Position numbers and translations under genes: made by a program
The notes under the pieces: generated by a model
Database searches by the model: none
What the model saw: the letters and a program-made list of their open reading frames with translations, nothing else
What the model was told of the DNA's origin: nothing
DNA from: Apus apus
Lineage: Eukaryota; Chordata; Aves; Apodiformes; Apodidae
Assembly (NCBI RefSeq): GCF_020740795.1
Contig: NC_067312.1
Coordinates: 51,045,905-51,109,904, forward strand
Length of the DNA stretch: 64,000 nucleotides
Direction of reading: 5' to 3'
Part shown: positions 54,429 to 64,000 of the stretch, piece by piece
How positions within the stretch are numbered: position 1 is the first letter of the stretch
Layout of the letters: each line of letters opens with the position of its first letter

Positions 54429-57400
54429 ATGGAAACCAAACGGGCCGAGATCCCCAGCAGCGTCCTGGACGACCTGTGCAGGTACCCGCGGGGCAAGGGC
54501 CTTCCCGGGCCCGCCTGACGCCCACCAGCCCCTTCCCTGCCGGCGGCGGCGCCCATGGCTGCGGTGCCGCGGGCCGCCCGTTGCGGGGGGCGGGGCGGGC
54601 GCCGTCTCCCCGCCCTCCCCCTCTCTATCCCCGCCCGATGCGAGATGGGGCTGCTGAGCCGGCGTAGGTCTCGCCGTGCCCGGGGCTGCTGGAAGCTCTC
54701 CGTGGGCTGGAAGGAATCCGAGGGGGAGCGGGGCGGCTGGGTCGAGGGGCGGTGTCGGGAGTCCCGCAGCGCCTGGGGAGCGGAAGGAAGGGGCCCGCTC
54801 CGGCTCCCGCCCCGTGCGGGGCTGCACCCGCCCCCTCCCCGCTGGGCGGGCCCAGCGCCGCCCGCTCAGGAGCAGCGAGCGCGGCGGGGCGGGAAGGGTG
54901 CCCGGCCGCTCTCCCCCGGGGCCGGCACCGTCGTCAGAGCCGGCGTAAGGCTGGGCCGGGGAGGAAAAGGCAGAACATGGATCGTGGCTTTTTCTTACGG
55001 TGTTCAGCAGCCCCTGCTGTTTGGTTTAGGAAGGTAAAACTGCATTTGCGGTGTCTGCACAGGTAAGAGTTGGAAGTGTAAGGCTGATAGAACGGGTGTA
55101 GGTATGAATTGGTGTAGTGTTACCGTTCAGAAGTCTGGTTTTATTTAGAAGAGGTGGCTGGAAGTCCCTTCTACTGTTTTACACCTGCTGGAAGAGAGTG
55201 TTCCAGTGAGACAGTAAAGGGAAAGCCAAATGAATACGCTTCGTTTAGAAACTGTCCTCGTCTGCTTGTCAATCCTTTCAGAGTGAAATGGTTAGCTTTC
55301 CTTATCCTAAAGGCTGGACATTTACATTTTTTTAAAACAGAAATTCTGTTTCCCTGAGGAGGCAGTTTACCCCTTCTAATCTGAATTTCTGATAATCTGT
55401 GCTTCAGCCCTTTGGATCTTGTAGTTCATCTATCATCCTCAGGATTTGATTCCCCATACTGTTGTGTGATATCTTAAGTGAAACAATACTTCTGTCTTAC
55501 TATCCCGAAAGAACCCCTGTTAAAGTACCAGAGGGAAAGGCTACTAGAGAAAAAGGACGGTTAACTTACTGGAATTACTGTTTTCAAGTGCATGAAAAAG
55601 CTTAGAAATGAGGAAGCCAGGACTGCTCCATCCGTAGCGTTTTGTTGTGTATCTAGTACAAGAGTCAGAATCTGGGCTGTGAAGCATGTATGTTTCCATT
55701 GTGTCTCCTTGGGGCTCCCTACTTTTAGATGCCTGCTTACCTATGAATTGGGGTTTAAGACTCCTTCAGAAAATCCTGAGGAGAATCACCATGTGGGGTA
55801 ACCCGTAGAAGGGTGCATGAGTAATCAGCTTTTAACATTGTTATAGCATCAGCCCCACTGCCTTACTCTGTTTCTCTGAGCTGTTGTAGTCTTCTACCTT
55901 TAAAATGGTGTTTTGTCTTGTAATTGTATTAATGTAGTTGTGTGATTTTATTAAAAAAAAAAAGCCTTACATTTGTAGATCAAGGGCTTGTAGTAACCAT
56001 CTCTCTTGCTCTTCATCTTTTCCTAATTCACCTTGTTGACTGTCATTAGTGTGAACATATCAGTCCTGCTTCAAATAAGTTGCCTTGTTTTGATATGGAC
56101 AGAACAACTGAAAGTAACAGAGGAGTCTGGCTTTTCTGTGGGAAAGAGAGGAAGGATTCTGGTGTGCATTGGAAGAGTGACCGGGCTTGACAGGCCTTCT
56201 CTCAAGAGAGAAGATGAGCTGTTAAATAAGTGGAAGATCTCTTCCTCTCTCTTTCCCCCCCCTCTCCCTTCCTTTCTTTATCTCCTTTTTTTTTTTTTTT
56301 TTCTTTTTCCCAAATTCTGTCAGCAAATTAAACTTTAGTACTGGAAAAAAAAGTAATTTCAGTGTAACAGGTTTGGAAATTTACAGGACCCATACAATTT
56401 TTTTAGTGTCTTTATATGAACTGTAGCAGTGTGAGCTGCAAATCTAAACAACTGTAAGTGATTTCTTAGGAGGTGGTAAACATTTACATTACTCTTACTA
56501 AGACAAAGAACAAAATAAGCTTTCAAGTCAGTCTTGCCCAGTAGTGTGATTTTTTTATTATTATTTATTTTTTAATTGAGTTATGGGTATTTTTTGGTAT
56601 ATTTGGAAACCAAAAAGCTATGTTAAACTTTAAATGTCCACAAAACAGAAGTATGGGTTTTATTTGTATTTTGAGAGTGCTAGAATGTGTCAGACTTCTA
56701 CACTTTGTGGACAGAAATATTTTCCTTAGTCCTGAAGTGAAAAGCCTGGAGTCTGCAGAATGCTTTTTAGTTGTTACAAGCTTGTGTATGCAGGAGTATA
56801 CTGTATCTGCCATTTTACCTGCTTGATACATTTCCTCATGGCAGAAAGACCACCATGAGCTGGTGCACGTGCTATTAACACATTGATGAATTCAAATGTG
56901 TTTGGATTTTACTTTTAAGCTGAAGCATTTTCTCTAGATTCCTCACAGCAGCTCCTTTCTAGGCAGAAGTTCAGGGAGGTTCCAAACAGAGGCTACTCAA
57001 AGAGGCACATATATAAGTACTCACATAACTTGCAGCTGTTCTAACCAATTTAGCCAATTAGTCTAAATAGTACTTGCACTGTTGGGGCAGTTACAGCTGT
57101 TTTAGTGCTTGCAGGTAATTCTTATGGCTACTAGCTCTAGAGGCATAGAAAGGTGCCTTGGCTGGTATCTTGATTTTTGTGTATCTTTAGCGGAAGGTGT
57201 TTTGTTTGTTGGTTTGGTTTTGTTGAGCCTGATGAGCTAAAAAAACATGAAGTACTGCTGGCTAGGCTTTACCACATCATGTATTTTATTGTGTGATAAA
57301 GCTTCAAAGTTTTTAGGTACTGCACAGGATGACTGGATTTCTTTTTGTAGTAATCAGTTTTGACCTTGACAAATACTGTTCAAATGGATAGTTAATTGGT

Positions 57401-60400
57401 CAAAGACTCCAAAGTTTTACCATCCCTAGGCTCCTAAACCAACTCAGTTTTTAGGCACCTGAGCTTCTGGGAGGGTCTAGATTGGGTCCTAGACTGGGTT
57501 TATGGTTTGATATAACTTATGCAAAGTTTCACTTGCAGTATCTGTGTGATCATATATTTAGCTTCAGATAAAGTTTGACTATTTACTAGCCACTGTAGCA
57601 TTCACATCAAATTGATTGAGCTTTTAATTGGTCAAGAGAGACATAGAATACCTATTTATCCTTTGGGAGGGGAAAAAAAAACAACAACCTGCAGGCTTAG
57701 TGTGGGCTTATGGATGTTCTCTCTGTTAGTAACTTTAGTGTTTTTCCTCTCTGTGAGCAGCAGAATAATAATTTCAGATAGGTTCTAGCTAAGCTTAAAT
57801 GTAGGATTTTTAATTCATGTTACTAAACTAAAAATTCTTACTTGTTGGTTTTATTAAATCAAGTACATTGGGTGAAGGGCTCTTGGGCCACGGACTTTGT
57901 TTGTCCTGAGGGGCGCAATGTATAAAGTTACCTGCTGTAAAGTGTGTGTTCAGAGTCCAATGTTCATAGCTGACTTCACAGAATCTAGTACTGAAATGAT
58001 ACAACACTGAAACCTGTACTAGATAATCAGTTTAAGCTAGTTCTTAAAAAACCCAAAACAAATAAGCAAAAAAAAACGAACAACCCCAAGCCCACAACTT
58101 TTTCAAAGAGTATAAAATAACAAGTAGGCTTTTATATGCAGCTATTGAGATCTGTGTGAGAACTGAGTATGAGTTATAGTGGTGGTGGTGATTACTGTTA
58201 AATGCTTTCATTGCAAAACCATTCTAAGGATAACAAAAAATAAGATTAAAAACAGTAGTCTAATGCACTTTCGTTTAACTTCCCTTTCCCCTCCCCTTCC
58301 CAAAAAGCTGCCACAGTTTTTCCCACGTGGTAAAATAAATTATGAGACTTGTGCACTTAGAAGTCACCTATTTAGAGAGTAAAATGTTACTTTCCAGCAT
58401 GTGAAAACTAGTTGAAACCTAAAGCCAGATACATAACATCTCAAACATTTATTGAGTTCCTAGGCTGTTTTAAAATCACACAATGCCACGATAAAATTTA
58501 TTCTAGTTCTAGTAAGTTACTGAATGTTTAAGCTTCAATAGTAGACCCTCTGATCAATCCATTCTTCTAAATAACAAGTCACAGGTAACAAGTAACAAAT
58601 CCATGTAACTTTTTTTGCTGTCTTACACTATTGGGTTTTTTACTGAGTAAGTAAGTAGAGATACAGTCTTAATGTAGGTTTTGGCACTTCTTAGTGCTCT
58701 CTTTTTCCTATAAGCAAGTGCTGCTACCCTGTCTTTGGCTTCAAGACTGTGGTGGGTTAACTTTGGCCAGCAGCCACGTGCCCGACCAGCCAGCCACTCT
58801 AGTCTGCAACAGAATGGCAGAAAACTAGGATAGAAAAGAATGAGACAGGAAGGTTGCCTACCAATTACTATCATGGGCAAACAGACTTGGGGAAAATTAT
58901 TTCAGTTTGTTGCCAATTAAAATAGATTTGGATATAGAGAAACAAAGACAAAAAGACTTAACACCATCTCCTACATCCCCTTTTTTGCCAAGTTCAATTT
59001 ACCCCTTCATTCCTGACTCCAGTATCTCTTCCTCCCTGGGCAGCATGGGGCATGGGGAGTCAGGGTTGTGGTCAGTCCAGAGCACTTTGTTGCTCCTTTC
59101 TCCTCATGCTTTGCCTCTGCTCCAGTGTAGGGTCAATCCTATGGACTGACGTTCTTTCAGGAAATACCTGTCTCCTCCAGCATGGAGCCACCACAGGCTG
59201 CAGTGTGGACATAGGCTCTGCTGTGTAGCACTTTGTCTCCCTCCTTCTCTGACCTTAGTGTTTCCACTACTGCTTCACACTCTCTGTCTCTCTTCCCTTT
59301 CCTATGTGACTTTCTTGCCCTTTAAAAATAAAAGTCCTTAGAGGAACCGCCATCCTGGCTGCTGGCTTTCAGCTGTGCCTACAGTGCATCGCTGGAGCCA
59401 GCCCCGGGCTCTTCTCAATGGAGGCCACACTATATCCCCCCTGCTGCCAGCACCTGGGCGGTTGCAGCTAGTACAACCCAGAGATAGGTGCCTTTTAGTA
59501 CTTCAGTCACTCTGAATAACTTAGGAGTTAACTTCTTGATTAACAGCTAGTGTTCTAATTGGCTTTGCTTTTGTTACACTAAGCCTAATGCTGGCATGTT
59601 CTTACTTCTCTTTGGTGCTACTTATACATATTGTATCCTCAGGTTTATGTTCAGCTGTGGTGCTGAACAAGTCAGCCAAGAAGATACCATTAACTAGTTA
59701 TAAAATTAAATAGACTTTTTTTTTTTTTTTACCTTTACAACAGATTTATATATAAGAGCTATTTTAAGCAGTAATAGAGCCTTCAGGAGGAAAGGAGCAT
59801 TTTGGGGGGAATATTGCTAAATTAAAACTGGCAAGTAAGAATATATTGTTCTTGAAGTGGATAAGGTTATTTATGTAAGAGACAGTGTCTGCATTTTTAA
59901 GGGTATCTGGTCAAGGACCTTTTTCAACTTGAAAACAGGATAATTAAGAAAAGGAGGAAGCCATAAACTAAACAAAACCTGCAAGGACACAAACCTGAAG
60001 GAGGAACAATAAGGGAGATGGTGATGAGGACCAAACCTTGCCACTGATTGATGTGGGCATGTGGAAATATTAATTTCATCAAGTTTATCTGAGAGGGGAT
60101 TTGGCCCTAGGAAACCAAGGGAAAAGGGGGACATCAGAACCAAAAATACACAGACCTAAGGAAAAGAGAGAGGAGACAATGAAGAGAAACCAATCTGCCA
60201 GTCAGACTAGTTGATGGGCCATCGAGAAACCACAGGCACCACTTCCAGGAAGATCAGCCTGGCCTTTGCATTTGTTAAGGCTGTAAACCAGGGGGATCCT
60301 GCACAGGGCTGGGAGAAGTGATGCAGCAGAAGAGGAGTGAGGGGTGGACAAAGTAGAGGTAGGCAGCAAAGGATATAAGGGGATAGTTGTCTGTAAAACT

Positions 60401-62669
60401 AGGCTGGTCATTACTCTTGTCTGACTGAGCCTTTTGCCTGATGGCTGCAGTCTGTCCTATCTTATTAGTTCTTCTTATAAAATATTTTATTAATTTTCTG
60501 GATAATCTAACTGTACCCCATGGACACTTGTGCTGCAATGATGAAGTGCCAGCTACTGGTGAGAGCTATGTGTGTGAGTGAATGGGATGTCATCCACTGT
60601 AGTGAGGGGGGATGTCTCAGTGCCAGCTGCTCACGTGGCTGGGGGTTTCAGCTTCCAGCCTCTAGGGTATGAATGGTGAGTGTCCTGGAAACTGGTTCCT
60701 GCAGGCAAACCGTGGAGTGAGAGGCAGAATGACAGCAGCTGGAGCAGCACTGTGAGCTATAGCTGTTACAGGTGAATCAGGAAATTAATTTGCTGATCAA
60801 ATGTGAATGTATGTAATTGGGTGTTAAGCTGCAATGTTTGTTAAATGTTTGTAGTTATGTTCTGTTATATAATGGTTAATGTTGGAAGTTATACCTTGTT
60901 ATGTAATGCTTAATGCTGACAGCCATATCAGGTAGATAGAATTATGGGTTGTATAACCTTCGTGTATAGAACCATGGGTTGTGTGACATTTTGATTGACT
61001 GTGCAAGTCCCGGAGAGTAGCAACAACAACACAGAGGATGGAATTTTCCGAGAGAGGGGTGGACACCCCCCTCCCCCCCCCCGAAACGGCGGGAAGAGTC
61101 CGAGAGAGGGGTGGACACCCCCCTCCCCCCCCCCCGAAATGGCGGGAAGAGTCCGAGAGAGGGGTGGACACCCCCCTCTCCTCCCCGGAAACGGCGGGAA
61201 GAGTTCGAGAGAGGGGTGGACCTCACCCCCCCCCGAAACAGCGGGAAGAGTCTGAGAGAGGGGTGGACCCCCCCAAAACGGCGGGAAAAGGATGAAGGGG
61301 TGGACCTCCGGAACGGCGGGAAAAAGAACTGTATAAAAAGGACCCCGCGCGGAGCCGCTGGCGCGCCGTTGGTAGAGCACAGACTCCCCGGCTGCCCAGC
61401 GCTGTTTATTCCGGCCGCCCAGCGCTGGTTGCTCATTATTTATCTCAAATAAATTACTTAAATTCTGAATTCTTTTTCTGGCTGGTTATTGCCGATTACA
61501 TAGCCTATGTGCCTGATGCCGGCTAGTCGGGGGCAAGTGTCTTACCTTCCCAAACCTGTTGTGCATGTGAACGTGCTAGCAAACTTCAAGCTGGACCAGC
61601 CAGTGCACAGGGACCTGTGTGATAGGAGTGAGGGCCTGGGATCTGGGCAGGGGAGTTGGGTGGGCAGAGCGAGCTGCACTGGTATTTGCAGAACCTGTGA
61701 ATGTGCGTGTAGTTATGAACCTGGAGAGTGCCAAGTGTGCACCTGCACTAGCAACCTTCTGCCTCTGCCCAATGAAGAAAAGGAAGGGGACTTAGCTTGC
61801 TGTGCTTGTGTTCCTGAGTTCTGCAGGTAAGTGCTGTGGAAGGCAGCACCTGGTTTGTGGCAGCCTGTGTGGCTGTCTGTTAGTATCCTGTGTGTGTATC
61901 CCTGGGATGCATGCTGGCTTTGCTACTGGGTGAACCTGCCAAAGGGAAAGTGTTTCTCAGCCTGGGTAGACACCCTGAGCCATAGGGCTGGGCTCCAACA
62001 GCCAGGCAGGAGGCAGTCCTTAGCCAAAGTGCCTGGGAGAAGCAACCACTTCTCACATCCCTTAACAATTTATATTTGTCAAATTTTATGTAAAGATGTC
62101 TTTAAGTATTTCTGCTTCTAGCAGAAGCAGAACTTGTTTAACTTGTGTCCAGAAAGACATGCGGTGACATCTGTTATCAGAGTTTGCAGACGTTCTTCAC
62201 TGGATGTGTAAAACTGCTTTCATTTTTGTAACATAGCCATTTGTGTAGGATGTTCTCACCTTCCATGTTTTCACAACAGTTAGTTTACTTAGTTCGTTGT
62301 AATTTACTCCTGTGAAGGAACATCATGATCCATTCTCCTTTTTGACTTTGAAAAGTGTATTTACTCTCATGTGAAAACCTTTTCTTCTCCAGATCTCCAA
62401 GAAGATCTAATATTTGCTCTGTGGAACAGGAATTCCACTGTTGCAATGAGTTTTTGTTGTTAGTTTTATTTACACTGATAGATTTGGATAATCTTACTCT
62501 TTCTCCTTTCTTGGCAGCCGATTTATTTTGCACATTCCAAGTGAAGAGAGAGACAATGCAATCAGAGTGTGTTTTCAGATTGAACTTGCCCATTGGTTTT
62601 ATCTGGATTTCTATATGCAAAACACACCAGGATTACCTCAGTGTGGGATAAGAGACTTCGCTAAAGCTG
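54429..62669 (+). CDS. DCP2: DCP2, mRNA-decapping enzyme, N-terminal exons (3' partial)
   Basis: DCP2 is the Nudix hydrolase that removes the m7G cap with DCP1 in 5'-3' mRNA decay, acting in cytoplasm and P-bodies. Exon 1 (54429-54481) encodes [17 protein letters not shown] and exon 2 (62518-62669) encodes [20 protein letters not shown] through GIRDFAKA; they join to make 68 residues that match human DCP2 almost exactly. This is the helical N-terminal regulatory domain that contacts DCP1; the Nudix box lies in exons beyond the window. Intron 1 is GT-AG (GTACCC...TTGGCAG). The exon 2 end is set by homology: the last base, G, begins the conserved Val codon, and the intron then starts ATATCC, a U12 AT-AC site. 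The main ATG context is CCCCATGG, with no purine at -3. Confidence 0.96.
54482..58747 (+). other. DCP2 intron 1, 5' half
   Basis: The GC-rich end of the CpG island is followed by AT-rich sequence with small T runs (56286-56302) and no recognised repeat or gene. Open frames in the first 600 bases come from GC content. Confidence 0.7.
58748..59480 (-). mobile_element. Solo LTR of an avian ERV in DCP2 intron 1, antisense
   Basis: The plus strand begins TGTGGTGGGTTAACTTTGGC and runs about 730 bases through CT-rich blocks to ...CTAGTACAACCCA, giving TG...CA ends. The CAATTAAAATAGATTTGGAT block and the CTCC-rich middle match a bird LTR layout in reverse orientation. Flanks AAGAC and GAGAT agree at three of five positions, with transitions at the other two, so a target-site duplication is possible but weak. 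Confidence 0.7.
59885..60540 (+). mobile_element. Possible degraded LTR
   Basis: It starts near TGTCTGCATTTTTAAGGG, has a TATA-like GGATATAAGGGG near 60370-60381 and an ATAAAATATTTTATTAA region near 60477, about 100 bases later. That spacing suits an LTR promoter and poly(A) signal. I cannot name a family and see no target-site duplication. Confidence 0.35.
61048..61322 (+). repeat. Six-unit tandem array in the LTR U3
   Basis: Units begin at 61050, 61102, 61155, 61207, 61254 and 61291 (periods 52, 53, 52, 47, 37). Each reads GAGAGAGGGGTGGAC (the sixth is degraded), a variable C tract, then GAAACGGCGGGAA or a close variant. The C tracts shrink from the first to the last unit. GCGGGAA cores lie at 61089, 61142, 61194, 61241, 61281 and 61316. 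Confidence 0.92.
61332..61338 (+). promoter_or_regulatory. LTR TATA box
   Basis: TATAAAA is followed by GC-rich sequence and, 116 bases later, by AATAAA, the usual LTR spacing. Confidence 0.75.
61501..62100 (+). other. Repeat-like GC-richer stretch after the LTR, unassigned
   Basis: Sequence to about 61860 is richer in GC than the rest of the intron and has TGTG/CCTG-rich composition resembling 60541-60780 on the other side of the LTR. It contains a 107-codon open frame with many Cys codons (61507-61830) that I do not recognise. It may be a further old element interrupted by the LTR. Confidence 0.35.
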
Positions 62670-62680
62670 ATATCCTTTTT
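62670..62680 (+). other. U12-type AT-AC 5' splice site of DCP2 intron 2
   Basis: Directly after the homology-defined exon 2 end stands ATATCCTTTTT, which matches the minor-spliceosome donor consensus (A/G)TATCCTTT at every position. No GT occurs at or next to the junction. The AC acceptor and its branch site must lie beyond base 64000. Confidence 0.88.
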
Positions 62681-64000
62681 ATTACTGTCTCAGTGGATAA
62701 AGTGCAAACTGAATATTGTTAATGACATTTCATAATTGCAGCAGGAAAACATCAGTTCGTGTGATGAAAGGCTAGGTATGTAATTTTATCTGTTTGTTGC
62801 TTATATAATTTTGTGGCACCCACAAAAATGATGTGTCTCAGATGGCTAAAGAACTATGGAAAACAGGTAATTTCTGATCTTAGAGGATTTTTCCTCATGG
62901 TTGCACTTTGGCAGACTATCTGGGTTTCAAAGATGAGCTGTTGGAGCTCTTCTTCATGCTTTATCTCCTTGATGTAATTGCTTTCCAAGTAAACAGTGAC
63001 ATAAATCTTAATGTAGTTGAAGGTGTTATGTAGTATGTGCAGTGGTATTGGAATTACTGACAGTTGCTCCTATAAACAGTTCTGTTGGTAGGGGGGAGGA
63101 TTCATTTTTACTAAATTCATATGGTTGGCCTCTGCTTTTTTCGTTGCTTACAGGGGCTGCTGGAACATTCACTATCTAGTCCTTGCTGGAGAAAAACTCG
63201 TAACTTTCATCCAGCAATTGTTTTACTTTTAATCTTTTCCCATATATTCTTGATATGGGATTTGAGTATTGCTTCTAACATTCTTATTACCTGTGTTTTC
63301 ACTACACAAAATACTTCTCTGATAGTTTGATAACAGAGATTTACTTTCAAGCATTAAAGCTTTCATTTTAACGATGAACTTTCCGTTGCTTGATATTATG
63401 CAGGGGTTTTTTATTTATTTTAGCTACGACTTGTATTATGAGTGTATTTTCAGACCAGTAGAATTCTTCTAGTAGCAGTAGGCTATGCAGGAAAAATACA
63501 ACATTTATCATTACACCTGTCCTTCTCCAACTCACATTTGCCGGAAGTATTAGTTCTGTTGCTATGCCATATTTGTAAGTACCCTACTATGGAATATTTG
63601 TTACTAGTAGTATAATTTTATGTGTAAAATATAATATTAATACTTTTCATAAGAACTTGTAGATTTGGTTTTGAAGTTTTGGAGTTATAAAGGTTGTTGA
63701 TGTTTTCTCTGCATGATGATTTTTGGTTAAGTGCCTTAGAATTTGGACTCCGTAACTTGATGCCACTAAAAAGGATTTTTTTGCATAGTAGGTACTAAAG
63801 TACAGATTCTGTACTGTAGTCTGACAACTGATTGTGGGAACAATTTATCTCCACTTAATTCAAGCAGGAGATGAAACTGTATTTTTGTCTGTGTTTCTTA
63901 CTTAAAAATGAAAAAAAAAAAGTGTAAGAATAGTATGTATTCAAAATAAGTGTTATGTGGATTATTTTTATTAAAAATTAAAGGAGACTTTCCTTCAAAC
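62670..64000 (+). other. DCP2 intron 2, 5' part
   Basis: AT-rich intronic sequence to the end of the window. No DCP2 exon 3 (expected product VFSHCPF...) is found. If the intron is retained, the frame stops at TAA 62720-62722. Confidence 0.8.

Larger units (their letters stand above)
60822..61500 (+). mobile_element. Solo LTR in DCP2 intron 1, sense orientation
   Basis: The proposed ends are TGTTAAGCTG...GCCGATTACA. Order: U3 with two short tandem duplications (34-base period at 60863-60930, 30-base period at 60937-60990), then the roughly 50-base tandem array (61048-61322), a TATA box TATAAAA at 61332-61338, a CpG-rich R region, a 22-base direct repeat near 61389-61433, and AATAAA at 61448-61453. 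No gag, pol or env sequence follows. No clear target-site duplication was found, so the left end could be off by some bases. Confidence 0.75.

Noticed and set aside
53294-55066. Many overlapping frames in the DCP2 CpG island, including a 199-codon frame at 53294
   Set aside because: They have composition-driven Pro/Arg/Gly/Ala products and no domain. Only the 53-base DCP2 exon 1 is supported.
60928-61452. Pro/Ser-rich frames of 85-164 codons over the tandem array
   Set aside because: They are translations of a roughly 50-base nucleotide repeat in an LTR U3 on both strands.
63410-63460. A TTTTAG acceptor-like site and open sequence considered for DCP2 exon 3
   Set aside because: The translation does not resemble the conserved VFSHCPF segment, and a U12 intron should end in AC, not AG, here.

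Overview
This window is vertebrate, almost certainly avian, nuclear DNA. The evidence is multi-exon genes with GT-AG introns, CpG-island promoters, several truncated CR1 LINE 3' ends in the typical bird form (an AGAATCACAGAAT terminus followed by a TTGGAAGGGACC-like block), and solo LTRs of the kind found in bird ERV families. The gene order APC, SRP19, REEP5 and DCP2, with orientations +, +, -, +, is the same as on human 5q22. I recognised the genes by comparing translated exons with remembered human proteins; no database was searched.

Layout. 1-1422 is the end of the last coding exon of APC (C-terminal 473 residues), followed by its 3'UTR to about 3.0 kb. 3.0-12.6 kb is an AT-rich intergenic stretch with few recognisable repeats. 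12.6-14.4 kb holds an LTR and a CR1 fragment just before the SRP19 CpG island. SRP19 (five exons, 14842-20972) encodes a complete 143-residue protein. A roughly 500-bp G-rich minisatellite lies in its intron 1 and a solo LTR in intron 3. 21-26.8 kb is the convergent SRP19/REEP5 interval. It carries two CR1 fragments and a pair of exon-like, phase-compatible segments (22331-22369 and 23463-23990) that could be an undescribed alternative 3' end. REEP5 (minus strand, five exons, 46964 down to 29300) is complete at 189 residues. 47.4-53.3 kb separates REEP5 from the divergent DCP2 gene. DCP2 exons 1 and 2 (54429-54481 and 62518-62669) are present and the gene continues past the window.

The genes have unrelated roles: APC is a cytoskeletal and Wnt scaffold, SRP19 an SRP RNA-binding subunit, REEP5 an ER-shaping protein, and DCP2 the mRNA decapping hydrolase. 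They are linked by conserved synteny and do not form a pathway.

Most notable observations: (1) DCP2 intron 2 starts with ATATCCTTTTT, a perfect U12-type AT-AC 5' splice site. (2) DCP2 intron 1 contains a sense-oriented LTR whose U3 carries six tandem units of about 35-53 bp, each with an E2F-like GCGGGAA core. (3) An out-of-frame upstream ATG overlaps the DCP2 start in a better -3 context. (4) There may be hidden alternative 3' exons behind SRP19. (5) A G-quadruplex-prone minisatellite lies just downstream of the SRP19 promoter.
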